Assembly: GCF_002000055.1 (NCBI RefSeq)
Contig: NZ_MVBD01000006.1
Span: forward strand, 1-64,000
Reading direction: 5' to 3'
Source of the DNA: Marinicella sediminis
GTDB taxonomy: Bacteria; Pseudomonadota; Gammaproteobacteria; Xanthomonadales; Marinicellaceae
DNA: 64,000 bases
Below the pieces are notes generated by a model. That model was not told where the DNA came from, searched no databases, and was given only the letters and a program-made list of their open reading frames with translations. This document shows, one piece after another, positions 17,064-25,989 of the stretch. The translations under genes and the position numbers were made by a program. Within the stretch, counting starts at the first letter, position 1. Every line of letters begins with the position of its first letter.

Positions 17064-17378
17064 TTACCTGATGAAACAACCCCATTGACCATTGTATGGT
17101 TCACACACACACTCTGGGATGGCCTGACATTGCTGCAGGTTTGGAAAAATGAAATGGGGGCGGTTGGGGATACCTTGCCATGCCATGATGTTTTTCAGGT
17201 CATCACTCAGGGTGTTTTCTGAGATACCCAACAGTTGAGCCACGTTCACCACCGGCTCTGCAACCAGGGCTTTCTCGGCCGCTGTTACGGTGTCAACCGA
17301 AACATCCTGAACTTCACTGGCGGCCATGGTGAAGGTGGTGGCCAATGCCAGAATCAATGATAACAATACTTTTTTCAT
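17064..17378 (-). CDS. Small secreted protein with a cysteine-rich C-terminus
   Basis: 104 residues with a strong signal peptide (KKVLLSLILALATTFTMA) and a short mature protein. The C-terminal 30 residues hold four cysteines in the pattern C-x6-C-x-C-x9-C (QQCQAIPECVCEPYNGQWGC), suggesting a disulphide-stabilised knot. A sound ribosome-binding site (AGGAG) precedes the start. No family recognised, and it does not align with the PGLGDV pair nearby. It is a single gene with its own upstream region. Confidence 0.7.
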   Translation of the reverse strand: MKKVLLSLILALATTFTMAASEVQDVSVDTVTAAEKALVAEPVVNVAQLLGISENTLSDDLKNIMAWQGIPNRPHFIFPNLQQCQAIPECVCEPYNGQWGCFIR

Positions 17379-17647
17379 AATAATCTCCTGTAAGTAAATT
17401 GAAAGTTTTTACTGCTTATCGGCAGCGCTTCTATTTGCTCACAGGCGACAGATGAATTGTTTATACAGGCGGACACGGTTTGTCACTTTGAGGACATTTT
17501 GTTTGTCACACTGTTTTTCCGCCCTTGATACCTTTTGAGTGGTGGCCATCACCGGCCATCAAGCGGTCTGAATTCAGCCACTGGGAGCCGCAGGGCTCCA
17601 TGCCATTTGAAGGTACAATTGATGTGTTAAATGATTGGCTTTGGATG
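17379..17647. other. Intergenic region, no gene
   Basis: It must contain the promoter of the small secreted protein gene and the 3' flank of rmuC. A small dyad GGAGCC-gcag-GGCTCC lies near 17586-17601. No reading frame, RNA gene or clear promoter is seen. Confidence 0.4.
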
Positions 17648-19075
17648 TCAGTCTGAAGGCAATTGCTTGCTGTTACGGGCACCGAGTTGCTTGAGGGTAT
17701 CTGCCTGGGTGATCAGATTGCCCCTGCCGGTTTTGAGCTTGTTTTCCGCCGCATACCAAGCACTGTCTGCCTGATCCAGGCGTTTTTTGATGTCGGTCAG
17801 ATCACTCACAAAGCCAACCAGTTTGTCGTACATCTTACCGGCACGATCAGCGATCAGCTGAGCGTTTTTGTTCTGATTTTCGTTTTGCCACAACACCATC
17901 ACGGTCCTCAATGTGGCCAGCATGTTGCTGGCTGAGACCACCAGCACATTCTTCTTATAGGCTTCTTCCAGCAAATTGGGCTGGGCATTAACCGCCTCGA
18001 GAAAAGCTGATTCCACCGGCACAAACATCAGCACGAAATCCAAACAATCAAGCTGCTCTATGTTTTGATAAGCCTTTTCTGACAACCCCCTGATGTGGTT
18101 TTGCATGGATTGCACATGGGCTTTGAGTTGTTGCTGTCGTTCGTTGTCCTGTTCAGCATTAACATAACGTTCAAAAGCCTTCAGAGAGACTTTGGCATCC
18201 ACGATCAACGATTTTTGCTGCGGCAAATGAATCAACACATCCGGTCGGTAGCGTTTACCATCCTCATTGGTGTAAGAAATTTCGGCTTCGTATTCCCGGC
18301 CTTTTTCCAGGCCGGCCACTTCCAGCAGGCGGTGCAAAATCAATTCACCCCAATTACCCTGTGTTTTACTCTCTGAGGTCAGTGCTTTGGTCAGGTTTTC
18401 GGCTTTTCTGCTGAGCTCCTGATTGAGCTGGTATATCCGCTCGATTTCCATCTTCATTGATTTTTGCTGAGCCAGTCCCTGGGTGGCATTGTGCTGAATC
18501 AGGGTCTGAAATTCCTGCAGTTGCTTTTGCAACGGGGTAACCACCTGATTCATTTGTTCTTTGTTGCGATCGGTGAAGCGGGCGGTTTTTTCTTCGAGGA
18601 TTTTTTGCCCCAGGGTGTTGAAATGATCAGACAGGGTGGCCTGGGAATTTTTGATGAATTCGGCCTGTTCGGCAAACCGCTGCTGTTTGTTGTCCAGTTC
18701 TGTTTTCAGCTGAGTCAGTTGTTTTTCGGTGTGTGCCAGGGTCTGTTGCAATTGTTCAGCGTTACTGGCTTTTTCCTGGGCGTATTTATGCTGCTCTGAG
18801 AGCTTGACCGTGAGCTTGTTCAGGTGCAACAACTCACGTTCCTGGCGTTCATTGTCAAGCTCCAGCTTATTGAGTTCTGCTTCCAGGTGTTGGGTTTCCT
18901 GTGCCATGAGTTGTTGCTGAGCAGTGAGCTTATCGGCCAGGTTTTGTTGCCATGCAGCGTGGCTTTTGCGCCACCACAACCAAGCCAGAAAGGAGGTCAG
19001 CAACACCCCCAGCAAAACACTGATCAACAGGCTTTCCAGCAGGTAATTTTCTGCATAACTCAAAAGGTTTTTCAT
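17648..19075 (-). CDS. rmuC: DNA recombination protein RmuC
   Basis: RmuC limits inversions at short inverted repeats and is predicted to be a nuclease of the restriction-like fold. An N-terminal membrane anchor (LLESLLISVLLGVLLTSFLAWLWW) is followed by a long coiled coil at about 30-200 (QQLMAQETQHLEAELNKLE onward) and the conserved RmuC domain at about 200-440, with GNWGELILHRLLEVAGLEKG, YRPDVLIHLP and DAKVSLKAFERYV. The length of 475 residues is typical. It diverges from the SRPBCC/GyrI-like gene across 47 bp. Confidence 0.94.
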   Translation of the reverse strand: MKNLLSYAENYLLESLLISVLLGVLLTSFLAWLWWRKSHAAWQQNLADKLTAQQQLMAQETQHLEAELNKLELDNERQERELLHLNKLTVKLSEQHKYAQEKASNAEQLQQTLAHTEKQLTQLKTELDNKQQRFAEQAEFIKNSQATLSDHFNTLGQKILEEKTARFTDRNKEQMNQVVTPLQKQLQEFQTLIQHNATQGLAQQKSMKMEIERIYQLNQELSRKAENLTKALTSESKTQGNWGELILHRLLEVAGLEKGREYEAEISYTNEDGKRYRPDVLIHLPQQKSLIVDAKVSLKAFERYVNAEQDNERQQQLKAHVQSMQNHIRGLSEKAYQNIEQLDCLDFVLMFVPVESAFLEAVNAQPNLLEEAYKKNVLVVSASNMLATLRTVMVLWQNENQNKNAQLIADRAGKMYDKLVGFVSDLTDIKKRLDQADSAWYAAENKLKTGRGNLITQADTLKQLGARNSKQLPSD

Positions 19076-19122
19076 GATGAGTATGCTATCATTTATGCCA
19101 GTTAAAACATAGGGTCAACACC

Positions 19123-20136
19123 ATGAGAGTTTTTAAGTATTTGTTTTTTGCCTTGCTGTTTCTGATCATTCTGTTCTTTGCCTATGGCTTCTTTTTTCTG
19201 GAAGATAAAGTACAGGTGACCCGCAGCATCACCATTGACCGGCCTGCCAAGATGGTGTTCAAATCCGCCAACTCCATGCACACCTTCAATGAATGGTCAC
19301 CGTGGGCCAAACTCGACCCCAATGCCAATTATCAGTTTACCGGCCCGACCCATGGGGTTGGATCAAAAATGGCCTGGTCTGGCAACGAAGAAGTGGGCAG
19401 TGGCAACCAGACCATCATAGAATCTGTGGCCCATGAAAAAATCAAAACTGAATTGTATTTTGATGGTCAGGGTGACGACCCGTCCTGGGCCACCATTGCC
19501 ATCAAAGACTTGGGTGAAACCAGTGAGGTTTCCTGGACCTTTGATGTGGACTTCAATGGTAACGTACTGGGTCGTTATTTTGGCATCATGATGGAACGCA
19601 TGCTCGGACCGCAATACGAAATGGGACTGACCAATCTGAAAAACCTGGTCGAAGCCAAGCCGGTGTATGACTTCTCCGGTTTCAGCGTTGAACAGGTCAG
19701 TTCACAAAACGTATTGTATGTGGCCACTTCAGCGACCAGCAACGAAGAGGCGAGCGCCGCTTTGGCTGCTGCTTATGGACAAATCACCGCTTTCATGATG
19801 GCCAACAACATTGAATTTGCCGGCATGCCACTGGCCATCACCCGCAGCCTGGAAGGTGACCTGTGGGTATTTGATGCGGCCATACCGGTCGACATCGAAA
19901 TCCTTGAAGGTGAAACCGGAGACATACAGCTGGGGCAAACGTATGCCGGAAAAGTGGTCAAATACATCCAGAAAGGACCGTATGATCAAACCGAAGTTTC
20001 CTATGCTTTGCTGGATGCATACCTGGCAGAGCATGAACTGGAAACCAACGGTAATTCCTGGGATGTGTACGCCAATGACCCCACCACAGTGTCCGAAAGT
20101 GACATTGAAACCCACATCTACCAACCCATTAAATAA
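19123..20136 (+). CDS. Membrane-anchored SRPBCC plus GyrI-like ligand-binding protein
   Basis: 337 residues. One N-terminal helix (YLFFALLFLIILFFAYGFFF) anchors the protein. Residues about 30-180 form a START/SRPBCC-type domain (RSITIDRPAKMVFK, then NEWSPWAKLDP) and residues about 185-335 an AraC effector-binding/GyrI-like domain (GKVVKYIQKGPYDQTEVSYALL). Both folds bind small molecules and there is no DNA-binding part. It is divergent from rmuC and 59 bp upstream of rnz. The ligand and role are unknown. Confidence 0.82.
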   Translation: MRVFKYLFFALLFLIILFFAYGFFFLEDKVQVTRSITIDRPAKMVFKSANSMHTFNEWSPWAKLDPNANYQFTGPTHGVGSKMAWSGNEEVGSGNQTIIESVAHEKIKTELYFDGQGDDPSWATIAIKDLGETSEVSWTFDVDFNGNVLGRYFGIMMERMLGPQYEMGLTNLKNLVEAKPVYDFSGFSVEQVSSQNVLYVATSATSNEEASAALAAAYGQITAFMMANNIEFAGMPLAITRSLEGDLWVFDAAIPVDIEILEGETGDIQLGQTYAGKVVKYIQKGPYDQTEVSYALLDAYLAEHELETNGNSWDVYANDPTTVSESDIETHIYQPIK

Positions 20137-20195
20137 CCACTACAAACCGGCAGCAACAGGGATGTTGTTGCCTAAGGCAGACCGGGACTCATCAC

Positions 20196-21173
20196 ATGGA
20201 ATTCATTTTTTTAGGCACTTCATCAGGCAGCCCCACCAAACAACGTAATGTGTCCGGCCTGGCACTCAAATCCAGTCGGCGTAAGTCTTGGTGTCTGGTC
20301 GATTGTGGCGAAGGCACTCAGCATCAGCTTTTGCATACGCCACTCGCGCTGTCCCGCTTATCAGCGATCATGATCACCCACGTCCATGGTGACCATTGTT
20401 TCGGCTTACCTGGGCTGCTGGCCAGTGCAGCCATGGCTGGTCGAACCCAGCCGATCACCGTGGTTGCGCCGGCTGCCATCAAAGGCTGGCTGGAACACAG
20501 CCAACAGATGGCAGAAACTCATCTGCCCTTTGCATTGAATTTCATTGATGTGAGCCAACTCAATTCTCCGGTTATGATTGATGCCTTTGAAATCAGCACC
20601 ACTGCTTTATCCCACCGGGTGCCCAGTTTTGCCTATGGGTTCGCCGAGGTGGTCAAAGACCGGGCCCTGGATGTGGATAAACTCAAAGCTGAACAGATCC
20701 CAGCCGGTGCCCATTGGGGACAACTTCAAAATGGTCAGGATGTGATGCTTGAAGATGGCCGTCGACTGCTGGCCACTGATTATTTACTGCCACCACGCAA
20801 ACCACGATACATCATCGTCGGTGGAGACAATGACTCACCACAATTGTTGAGCCAGAAAGCCAGCCAGGCTGATGTATTGATCCATGAAGCGACATACACC
20901 ATGGATGTTGCTGACCGGGTTGGTTCAGGACCACAGCACAGTTGTGCCAAGCAGGTTGCCGAAATGGCCGAGCAAAGTGGTTTACGACACTTGATATTGA
21001 CCCATTTCAGTGCCCGTTATGCATACAGTCAGGCATCACAGCCCAACATTTCAGCCATCGAAAACGAAGCCCGCGAGGCCTATTCAGGCCAACTGTTCCT
21101 GGCCAATGATCTGGATCATTTCAGGTTGAACCAACTGGGGGAGCTGTCGTTGATTAACCAGACTTGCGATTGA
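20196..21173 (+). CDS. rnz: Ribonuclease Z
   Basis: A zinc-dependent metallo-beta-lactamase-fold endonuclease that trims tRNA 3' ends. FLGTSSGSPTKQRNVS at the N-terminus and the HxHxDH motif (HVHGDH, residues 62-67) are diagnostic, with later zinc ligands in GGDN, HEATYT and LTHFSARY. 325 residues is standard. The last 20 bp overlap the 3' end of the convergent GTPase gene, so the two transcripts are complementary at their ends. Confidence 0.93.
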   Translation: MEFIFLGTSSGSPTKQRNVSGLALKSSRRKSWCLVDCGEGTQHQLLHTPLALSRLSAIMITHVHGDHCFGLPGLLASAAMAGRTQPITVVAPAAIKGWLEHSQQMAETHLPFALNFIDVSQLNSPVMIDAFEISTTALSHRVPSFAYGFAEVVKDRALDVDKLKAEQIPAGAHWGQLQNGQDVMLEDGRRLLATDYLLPPRKPRYIIVGGDNDSPQLLSQKASQADVLIHEATYTMDVADRVGSGPQHSCAKQVAEMAEQSGLRHLILTHFSARYAYSQASQPNISAIENEAREAYSGQLFLANDLDHFRLNQLGELSLINQTCD

Positions 21174-22545
21174 GGGATTTGAGGATCTGTTCACGGGCTT
21201 CCAACAGAATGGAGTTGCGGTCGAGGCTATTGACGATCCGTTTGGCCACGGTTTTTGGGCCTTCTTTACCCCAGGAATTACCCTGAACAAAATAGTGCTC
21301 AGCAATTTGGCCGACCAGGTAGGTGGCGTAGTAAGCCAGTGAACCCTGAGCCGTTGCTGTCAGGGTGGTTGATAATCCTGCGCTGACAGTTTTCATCGCC
21401 GAAGACAACAGGTTGACGCCCCAGACTGCCCCCATCAGCACAGCCAGCTGAGCCATGATGGTGGTGGTCAGCTTGGTCGCCTCCACTTTGCCCAGTGACA
21501 AACCATACAATTTCGATAACTGACGGATCATCGCCACATCCAGGCCGGCAGCAAACAACAAATCAGCCACCGGTATTGGATTAAAGGCAACGCCGATGCC
21601 TTTGGCCATACAATAAGTGCGGATGATTTTTTGTCCGGCAGAATGACGTACTTCGATGACTTTCCGGGCGATGTCATCTGAAACCTGACCGGCAAACAGG
21701 CTGGCATTCAAGGCCGTGATGGTTTTACCGTCCTGTGACAGCATTTCCCAAATCAGTTCTTTGAGTTCTTCGATGTGGGCAGGTGGGTGTTCGGTTTTCT
21801 GCTGTTCGCTGCCATCGGGCAATCTGACGATAACGGTACGAGCACGTGGATCTGCAGAGACTGCAACGATGCGGGTACTGATGTGACTGGTCTTGGCTTT
21901 GATGGATGCCTTGATCCGTTCGATTTCATCATGGGTGTACAGATCAGCCTTGTTCAACACCACTATGATTGGTTTGTTAGGCTGGGCGATGATGTCCAAC
22001 TGGGCTTTTTGTGATTCACTCAAATCACCATCCAGCACAAACAGAATCACATCGGCCTGGCTGGCCGCCTGTTGAGCCATTTGTTCACGTTCTTCACCCG
22101 CAAACTCATCGGTACCCGGGGTGTCTATCAACACCACCGACTGTTGCCGATAGCTGGGCCAATCGAGGTAGTCGGTGTGTTTGGTTTCACCATGCAGCGG
22201 GCTGACGGTGAAATGCGGCTGGCCACTGATGGCATTCAGCAGGGATGATTTACCGGTGCTCACCTTTCCAAAAGCAACGATGTGGACTTGTTCGTTCTCC
22301 AGTTTATCAATCAGGCGTTCAATGTTTTGGTATTCCGTTTTCAGCTGAGCCCTGACTTGTGATGGAATTTTCGGATCATGTAACAATTGACGCAAAGAGG
22401 ACAACGCCTGTTCATTCAGACCAGCTGCGGCATCATCCTGAGTTGCGACCTGGGCAGTGTGGTTTTTGATCTCAGGCTTTTTTCTGGCGGCTGACTTTGA
22501 GCGCCATTTTCGCCAACTCTTTAGCCAGTTCTTTGGATGAGCCAA
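21154..22545 (-). CDS. Membrane-associated GTPase with DUF697, paralogue 1
   Basis: 463 residues. G1 is GKVSTGKS (93-100), G3 DTPGTDE (from 141) and G4 NKAD (198-201), an Era/dynamin-like GTPase domain. The C-terminal half carries a DUF697-type segment (FNPIPVADLLFAAGLDVAMIRQL reads across about 325-350) and a hydrophobic stretch, so it probably contacts the membrane. The basic N-terminus (KSWRKWRSKSAARKK) overlaps the end of the upstream paralogue by 74 bp, and there is no later ATG before the GTPase domain. The precise function is unknown. Confidence 0.82.
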   Translation of the reverse strand: MAHPKNWLKSWRKWRSKSAARKKPEIKNHTAQVATQDDAAAGLNEQALSSLRQLLHDPKIPSQVRAQLKTEYQNIERLIDKLENEQVHIVAFGKVSTGKSSLLNAISGQPHFTVSPLHGETKHTDYLDWPSYRQQSVVLIDTPGTDEFAGEEREQMAQQAASQADVILFVLDGDLSESQKAQLDIIAQPNKPIIVVLNKADLYTHDEIERIKASIKAKTSHISTRIVAVSADPRARTVIVRLPDGSEQQKTEHPPAHIEELKELIWEMLSQDGKTITALNASLFAGQVSDDIARKVIEVRHSAGQKIIRTYCMAKGIGVAFNPIPVADLLFAAGLDVAMIRQLSKLYGLSLGKVEATKLTTTIMAQLAVLMGAVWGVNLLSSAMKTVSAGLSTTLTATAQGSLAYYATYLVGQIAEHYFVQGNSWGKEGPKTVAKRIVNSLDRNSILLEAREQILKSLNRKSG

Positions 22546-23926
22546 GTAAATTCTCCTCGAAGGTTAATTGGGTTTGCCGGGTGTCCAGTTTGCCCTGTGT
22601 GCTGACACTGGTCAGTACCGCTTTGCCCAGTGAATTAAAAATCAGACCATAGGCCACAGCATGCATGATGCCCCCGGCCGCGGTACCAATGCCCGGAAAT
22701 GCCTTCAGCGCATTTCCGGAAACAGCCAACACCAACGACGTCGAAGTGCGCAATTTTCCGCCAGCTGATTTCAATACCTCATCAACCTGCAACTGATTTA
22801 CCGGAACATCATACAACTGACACAATTCGCGAACCAATTGGGTACCGATGGTGCCCTGAATGACCAGGTCAGAACCCGGAGCCACAGAGGCCAGGGCGCC
22901 AACGATGGCGCGTTTGGTGTGGCGTTCAATGGTGTCTGTGGCCAGACTGAGGTTATGTGTCTCACTGGCCTGGTTCAGTTTTTGTTCGGCCAACATCAGT
23001 ATCCCCGCATCCCGGAACCGGTGCAGCGCCTCAGGATGACTGGCCACCACTTTTTCAATGGCAGTCAACAGTGGTTTGATGTTAACCGGTTCAGGACGTA
23101 ACTCGCGTTGCCGGGTTCCGTCTGCTTGCTCCACAATGACTTCTTTGACCCCGCCCGTATTGATCAGTACCACTGGGTACTGGCGGTTGATCTTGTCGTT
23201 GATTGCCTGTTCAATGGCTGCAACCTGGGCTGATGAATAAACATCCACCTTATTCAATGCCACCACCATCGGTTTGTGCCAACCATTCAATTGATTAAAC
23301 AAGGTCATTTCACTGCGTGAAATATCGGTGTTGAGCAAAAACACCACCACATGGGCTCGCTGAGATTCCTCCAGTGCCAACTGCTCCAGCTGTTGTTGAT
23401 CAACCGCATCAAAGCCTGGCAGATCTGTGATCACCAACTGTCCATAACTGTGATGGTGGGCGTCAATGGTGGTTCCCTTGACCACATCTGTGGCTACCTC
23501 AGCCTTCGGCATCAGGGCTTGAATCAGACTGGATTTGCCGGTTGATGCGCTGCCAAACAAACTGATGTGAAAACGGCCGCTGGCGCGGCGCTGATGCAAC
23601 TCCTGCATTTCAGCATGGGCCTGGCGGGTATCTACCCCGCGCTGTTGTTGCTGATCAATGGCCTGTTGCAAACTGCCTTCATCGATCACTTTAACCTGTT
23701 CTTTTACTTTGGTTTTTGGCCGGGTCAGGCGCAGGAATAACCACACCGGTAACAACGCCACCGCAACTATCACCATACCATAGAGCACAGTCAGCCAAGC
23801 CGGTGCCTGTTGCAGGTGCTGCCAGATGGTGAGTAATTTTTCAGCCAGAACCAGCACCAATACCAAGGCAAACAAACCCAGCACAGTGAGCACAATCAGT
23901 AACAAAGATTTGCTGTCAAATTTCAT
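22472..23926 (-). CDS. Membrane GTPase with two N-terminal helices and DUF697, paralogue 2
   Basis: 484 residues. Two N-terminal transmembrane helices (about 8-28 and 43-66) precede a helical linker and a GTPase domain with G1 GSASTGKS (125-132), G3 DLPGFD (from 168) and G4 NKVD (225-228). A DUF697-like region (APGSDLVIQGTIGTQLVREL) follows, then a hydrophobic patch and an amphipathic tail rich in LAKELAKMALK. It has the same domain order as the overlapping downstream gene and is clearly its paralogue. The pair may form a hetero-oligomer; that is inference. Confidence 0.82.
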   Translation of the reverse strand: MKFDSKSLLLIVLTVLGLFALVLVLVLAEKLLTIWQHLQQAPAWLTVLYGMVIVAVALLPVWLFLRLTRPKTKVKEQVKVIDEGSLQQAIDQQQQRGVDTRQAHAEMQELHQRRASGRFHISLFGSASTGKSSLIQALMPKAEVATDVVKGTTIDAHHHSYGQLVITDLPGFDAVDQQQLEQLALEESQRAHVVVFLLNTDISRSEMTLFNQLNGWHKPMVVALNKVDVYSSAQVAAIEQAINDKINRQYPVVLINTGGVKEVIVEQADGTRQRELRPEPVNIKPLLTAIEKVVASHPEALHRFRDAGILMLAEQKLNQASETHNLSLATDTIERHTKRAIVGALASVAPGSDLVIQGTIGTQLVRELCQLYDVPVNQLQVDEVLKSAGGKLRTSTSLVLAVSGNALKAFPGIGTAAGGIMHAVAYGLIFNSLGKAVLTSVSTQGKLDTRQTQLTFEENLLGSSKELAKELAKMALKVSRQKKA

Positions 23927-23983
23927 GGTTTTATTATAGGCCAGATAAACCGGTATGGCTCGGGTGAAAAGTCACCCTGATAA

Positions 23984-24658
23984 TCACTGCGACAGTCTGG
24001 CGGCCTGTTGCCACCGCGGATCAATGTTTTCCTCTGGCAAATTGGTGCGTTGAATGCGGTTCTGCAGTTGCTCATGATCTGCTGACTGTTCCGTTGTGGA
24101 CAGTTCCACTCGCCGCAAGTAATGATGGATCTGCAGCGCATCTCTGTGTTGCTGTTTCAACCATTCAGTGGCCGCCTCATCAGCTTGCTGTTCAATCTTC
24201 CGATAGAATTTTTTAATCCTCGATTTGGTGAATAACATCGGAGGATCATTGACCAGGGCCTGGGCTTGTTGGTGGTGATTCATGATCAGGTGGGCATGTT
24301 CATGGGCCAGCACATGAGCCAGCTGATCATCGTTGTTGATTTGTCGCATTAATCCACTGGTGAGGATCACCACCCCATGAGCCAGGGAATAGGCATTGGC
24401 AAAACCGGCATTGATGATCTGGCATGATTCAAAAGCACTGAGATGCAGTGCCGCAATTTGTTGATCACAGGATTGCTGCCAAAAAGGCACATCAGCCAGT
24501 CCAAACTGTTCAACCAGCTGATCCTGTTGTTGCCTGGCTGCATTGAGCAAGACCTGATCGGTAGCTGCTGCATTCACCAGGTTGCCAAGTAACAAAATCA
24601 ACAACCAAACGTTTAACCGGTATGATGGGTGAATTTTTCTGATAATATTTGTCCGCAT
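23984..24658 (-). CDS. M48-family (Oma1/BepA-like) metallopeptidase
   Basis: A predicted zinc peptidase with HEHAH (119-123) and downstream QQADEAATEWL, which supplies the third zinc ligand in an ExxxD-like context. The signal peptide/anchor YRLNVWLLILLLGNLVNAAA points to export. I use the internal ATG (224 residues); an upstream ATG 54 bp earlier would run across the divergent promoter region. It lies 57 bp after the GTPase pair on the same strand, so a shared transcript is possible. Family members degrade or remodel misfolded envelope proteins. Confidence 0.82.
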   Translation of the reverse strand: MRTNIIRKIHPSYRLNVWLLILLLGNLVNAAATDQVLLNAARQQQDQLVEQFGLADVPFWQQSCDQQIAALHLSAFESCQIINAGFANAYSLAHGVVILTSGLMRQINNDDQLAHVLAHEHAHLIMNHHQQAQALVNDPPMLFTKSRIKKFYRKIEQQADEAATEWLKQQHRDALQIHHYLRRVELSTTEQSADHEQLQNRIQRTNLPEENIDPRWQQAARLSQ

Positions 24659-24700
24659 ATAACCACAGCAATGATAATATAAATGGCCCCATACAGCCAT

Positions 24701-24728
24701 TTGATTTATCATGCAGGCTGTTTATAAT
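24701..24728 (+). promoter_or_regulatory. Predicted promoter of the DUF1232 gene
   Basis: TTGATT (24701-24706), 16 bp, TATAAT (24723-24728), about 34 bp before the ATG. The -10 is a consensus match. It lies between divergent genes. Confidence 0.6.
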
Positions 24729-24761
24729 ACTTTACTATTAACTTTCTGACAGAGGAAAACT

Positions 24762-25277
24762 ATGGCAACCGTTTCAATTGATATTGATGATCAGGTCAAA
24801 GCACATTTCAATAAGTTCATTGAGGAACATGGCACCAACATCGATTCGGCTGATGTGAAGGAGGCGTTGGAAAAAGTCGCTGAAGTCCGCGCCAATTGTA
24901 CCGATGGTTATGTGGTCGATCAGGTGGGTTGTCTGCAAATGATGCTCAGTATGGTGGAAGATCCAACCTGGGTCATCACTGATGGAAACAAAGAAAAAAT
25001 CAACGCCACCATCAAATATTTTATTGATGACAACGACGTGATCCCTGATCACATACCGGGTATTGGTTATGTGGATGACTGTATCGTCATTGATGGCACC
25101 ATGGATGATGTAGAAGAAGAAATGATGGAATTCAAAGATTTCTGTCGGGCCAGACTGGTGTATGCCAAGAACGGTCCTTTCAGCCTGGAAGAGTGGGAAG
25201 ACATCAAAGATCAGGAAGCCGTCAGCCGGGCGCGCAACCGTCGCTTCAAAAAAGCCAAAAGATCACGTCGCTGGTAA
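24762..25277 (+). CDS. DUF1232 (YkvA-like) protein
   Basis: A 171-residue acidic protein. The segment YFIDDNDVIPDHIPGIGYVD, followed by DCIVI, matches the DUF1232 signature of the form Y..SP.DLIPD..P..G..DD, whose function is not established. Unlike typical short membrane YkvA proteins it has long soluble flanks and a very basic C-terminus (ARNRRFKKAKRSRRW), which could bind nucleic acid or membrane. It is a single gene with its own promoter and a strong terminator. Confidence 0.75.
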   Translation: MATVSIDIDDQVKAHFNKFIEEHGTNIDSADVKEALEKVAEVRANCTDGYVVDQVGCLQMMLSMVEDPTWVITDGNKEKINATIKYFIDDNDVIPDHIPGIGYVDDCIVIDGTMDDVEEEMMEFKDFCRARLVYAKNGPFSLEEWEDIKDQEAVSRARNRRFKKAKRSRRW

Positions 25278-25314
25278 ATACCAACTGCACGAATCACGGC
25301 CCAGGCCGCCAATC

Positions 25315-25343
25315 AACACCCCTGCTCAGTCAGGGGTGTTTTT
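25315..25343 (+). terminator. Rho-independent terminator
   Basis: AACACCCCTG and CAGGGGTGTT form a perfect 10-bp stem with the loop CTCAGT, followed by TTT. It ends the DUF1232 transcript and isolates hslVU. Confidence 0.88.
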
Positions 25344-25428
25344 GTATCCGGCAAAGAAATCTGCCCCACCAATTGAATTTTTTCAGTTCAAACCCACATA
25401 CAGAACTTATCATTAACAGCAAACACTC

Positions 25429-25980
25429 ATGAAAGACTCCATGCATAATTACAGAGGTACCACCATTGTCAGTTACCGCGATAAAAAGCAGGTGGTGATT
25501 GGTGGTGATGGTCAGGTTACCCTGGGCAACACTGTCATGAAATCAAACGCCCGCAAAGTCCGTCGCTTATACCGCAATGAAGTGCTGGCTGGATTTGCCG
25601 GCGCCACCGCCGATGCTTTTACCTTGTTTGAAGTGTTTGAAGCCAAACTGGAAAAACACTCCGGCCACCTGGTCCGCTCAGCAGTGGAAATGGCCAAAGA
25701 ATGGCGCACCGACCGACGACTGGGCCGGCTTGAAGCCTTGCTGGCTGTGGCTGACAAGGAAACATCGCTGATCATCTCCGGTAATGGCGACGTGATCGAA
25801 CCGGAACATGGACTGATCGCCATAGGTTCCGGTGGGCCATTTGCCCAGGCTGCTGCCCTGGCGATGATCAAAAACACCAAGATGCCCGCTGAAAAGCTGG
25901 TCAAAGAAGCGCTGACCATTGCTGCTGATATTTGTATTTACACCAACAAAAATCACACCATTGAAACCCTCGATTTATAA
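25429..25980 (+). CDS. hslV: HslV peptidase of the HslVU protease
   Basis: The proteasome-like Thr peptidase that degrades regulatory and misfolded proteins with Hsl[37 protein letters not shown] and [13 protein letters not shown] are family hallmarks. The mature N-terminal threonine would be the first of TTIV, so a ten-residue leader ([10 protein letters not shown]) must be removed; a second ATG inside it would shorten the leader to six. hslU follows after 9 bp. I saw no convincing sigma32 promoter in the leader. Confidence 0.95.
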   Translation: MKDSMHNYRGTTIVSYRDKKQVVIGGDGQVTLGNTVMKSNARKVRRLYRNEVLAGFAGATADAFTLFEVFEAKLEKHSGHLVRSAVEMAKEWRTDRRLGRLEALLAVADKETSLIISGNGDVIEPEHGLIAIGSGGPFAQAAALAMIKNTKMPAEKLVKEALTIAADICIYTNKNHTIETLDL

Positions 25981-25989
25981 GGAACACTT

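Noticed and set aside
25341-25428. Heat-shock (sigma32) promoter before hslV
   Set aside because: No pair matching CTTGAA and CCCCAT-like elements at proper spacing was found.
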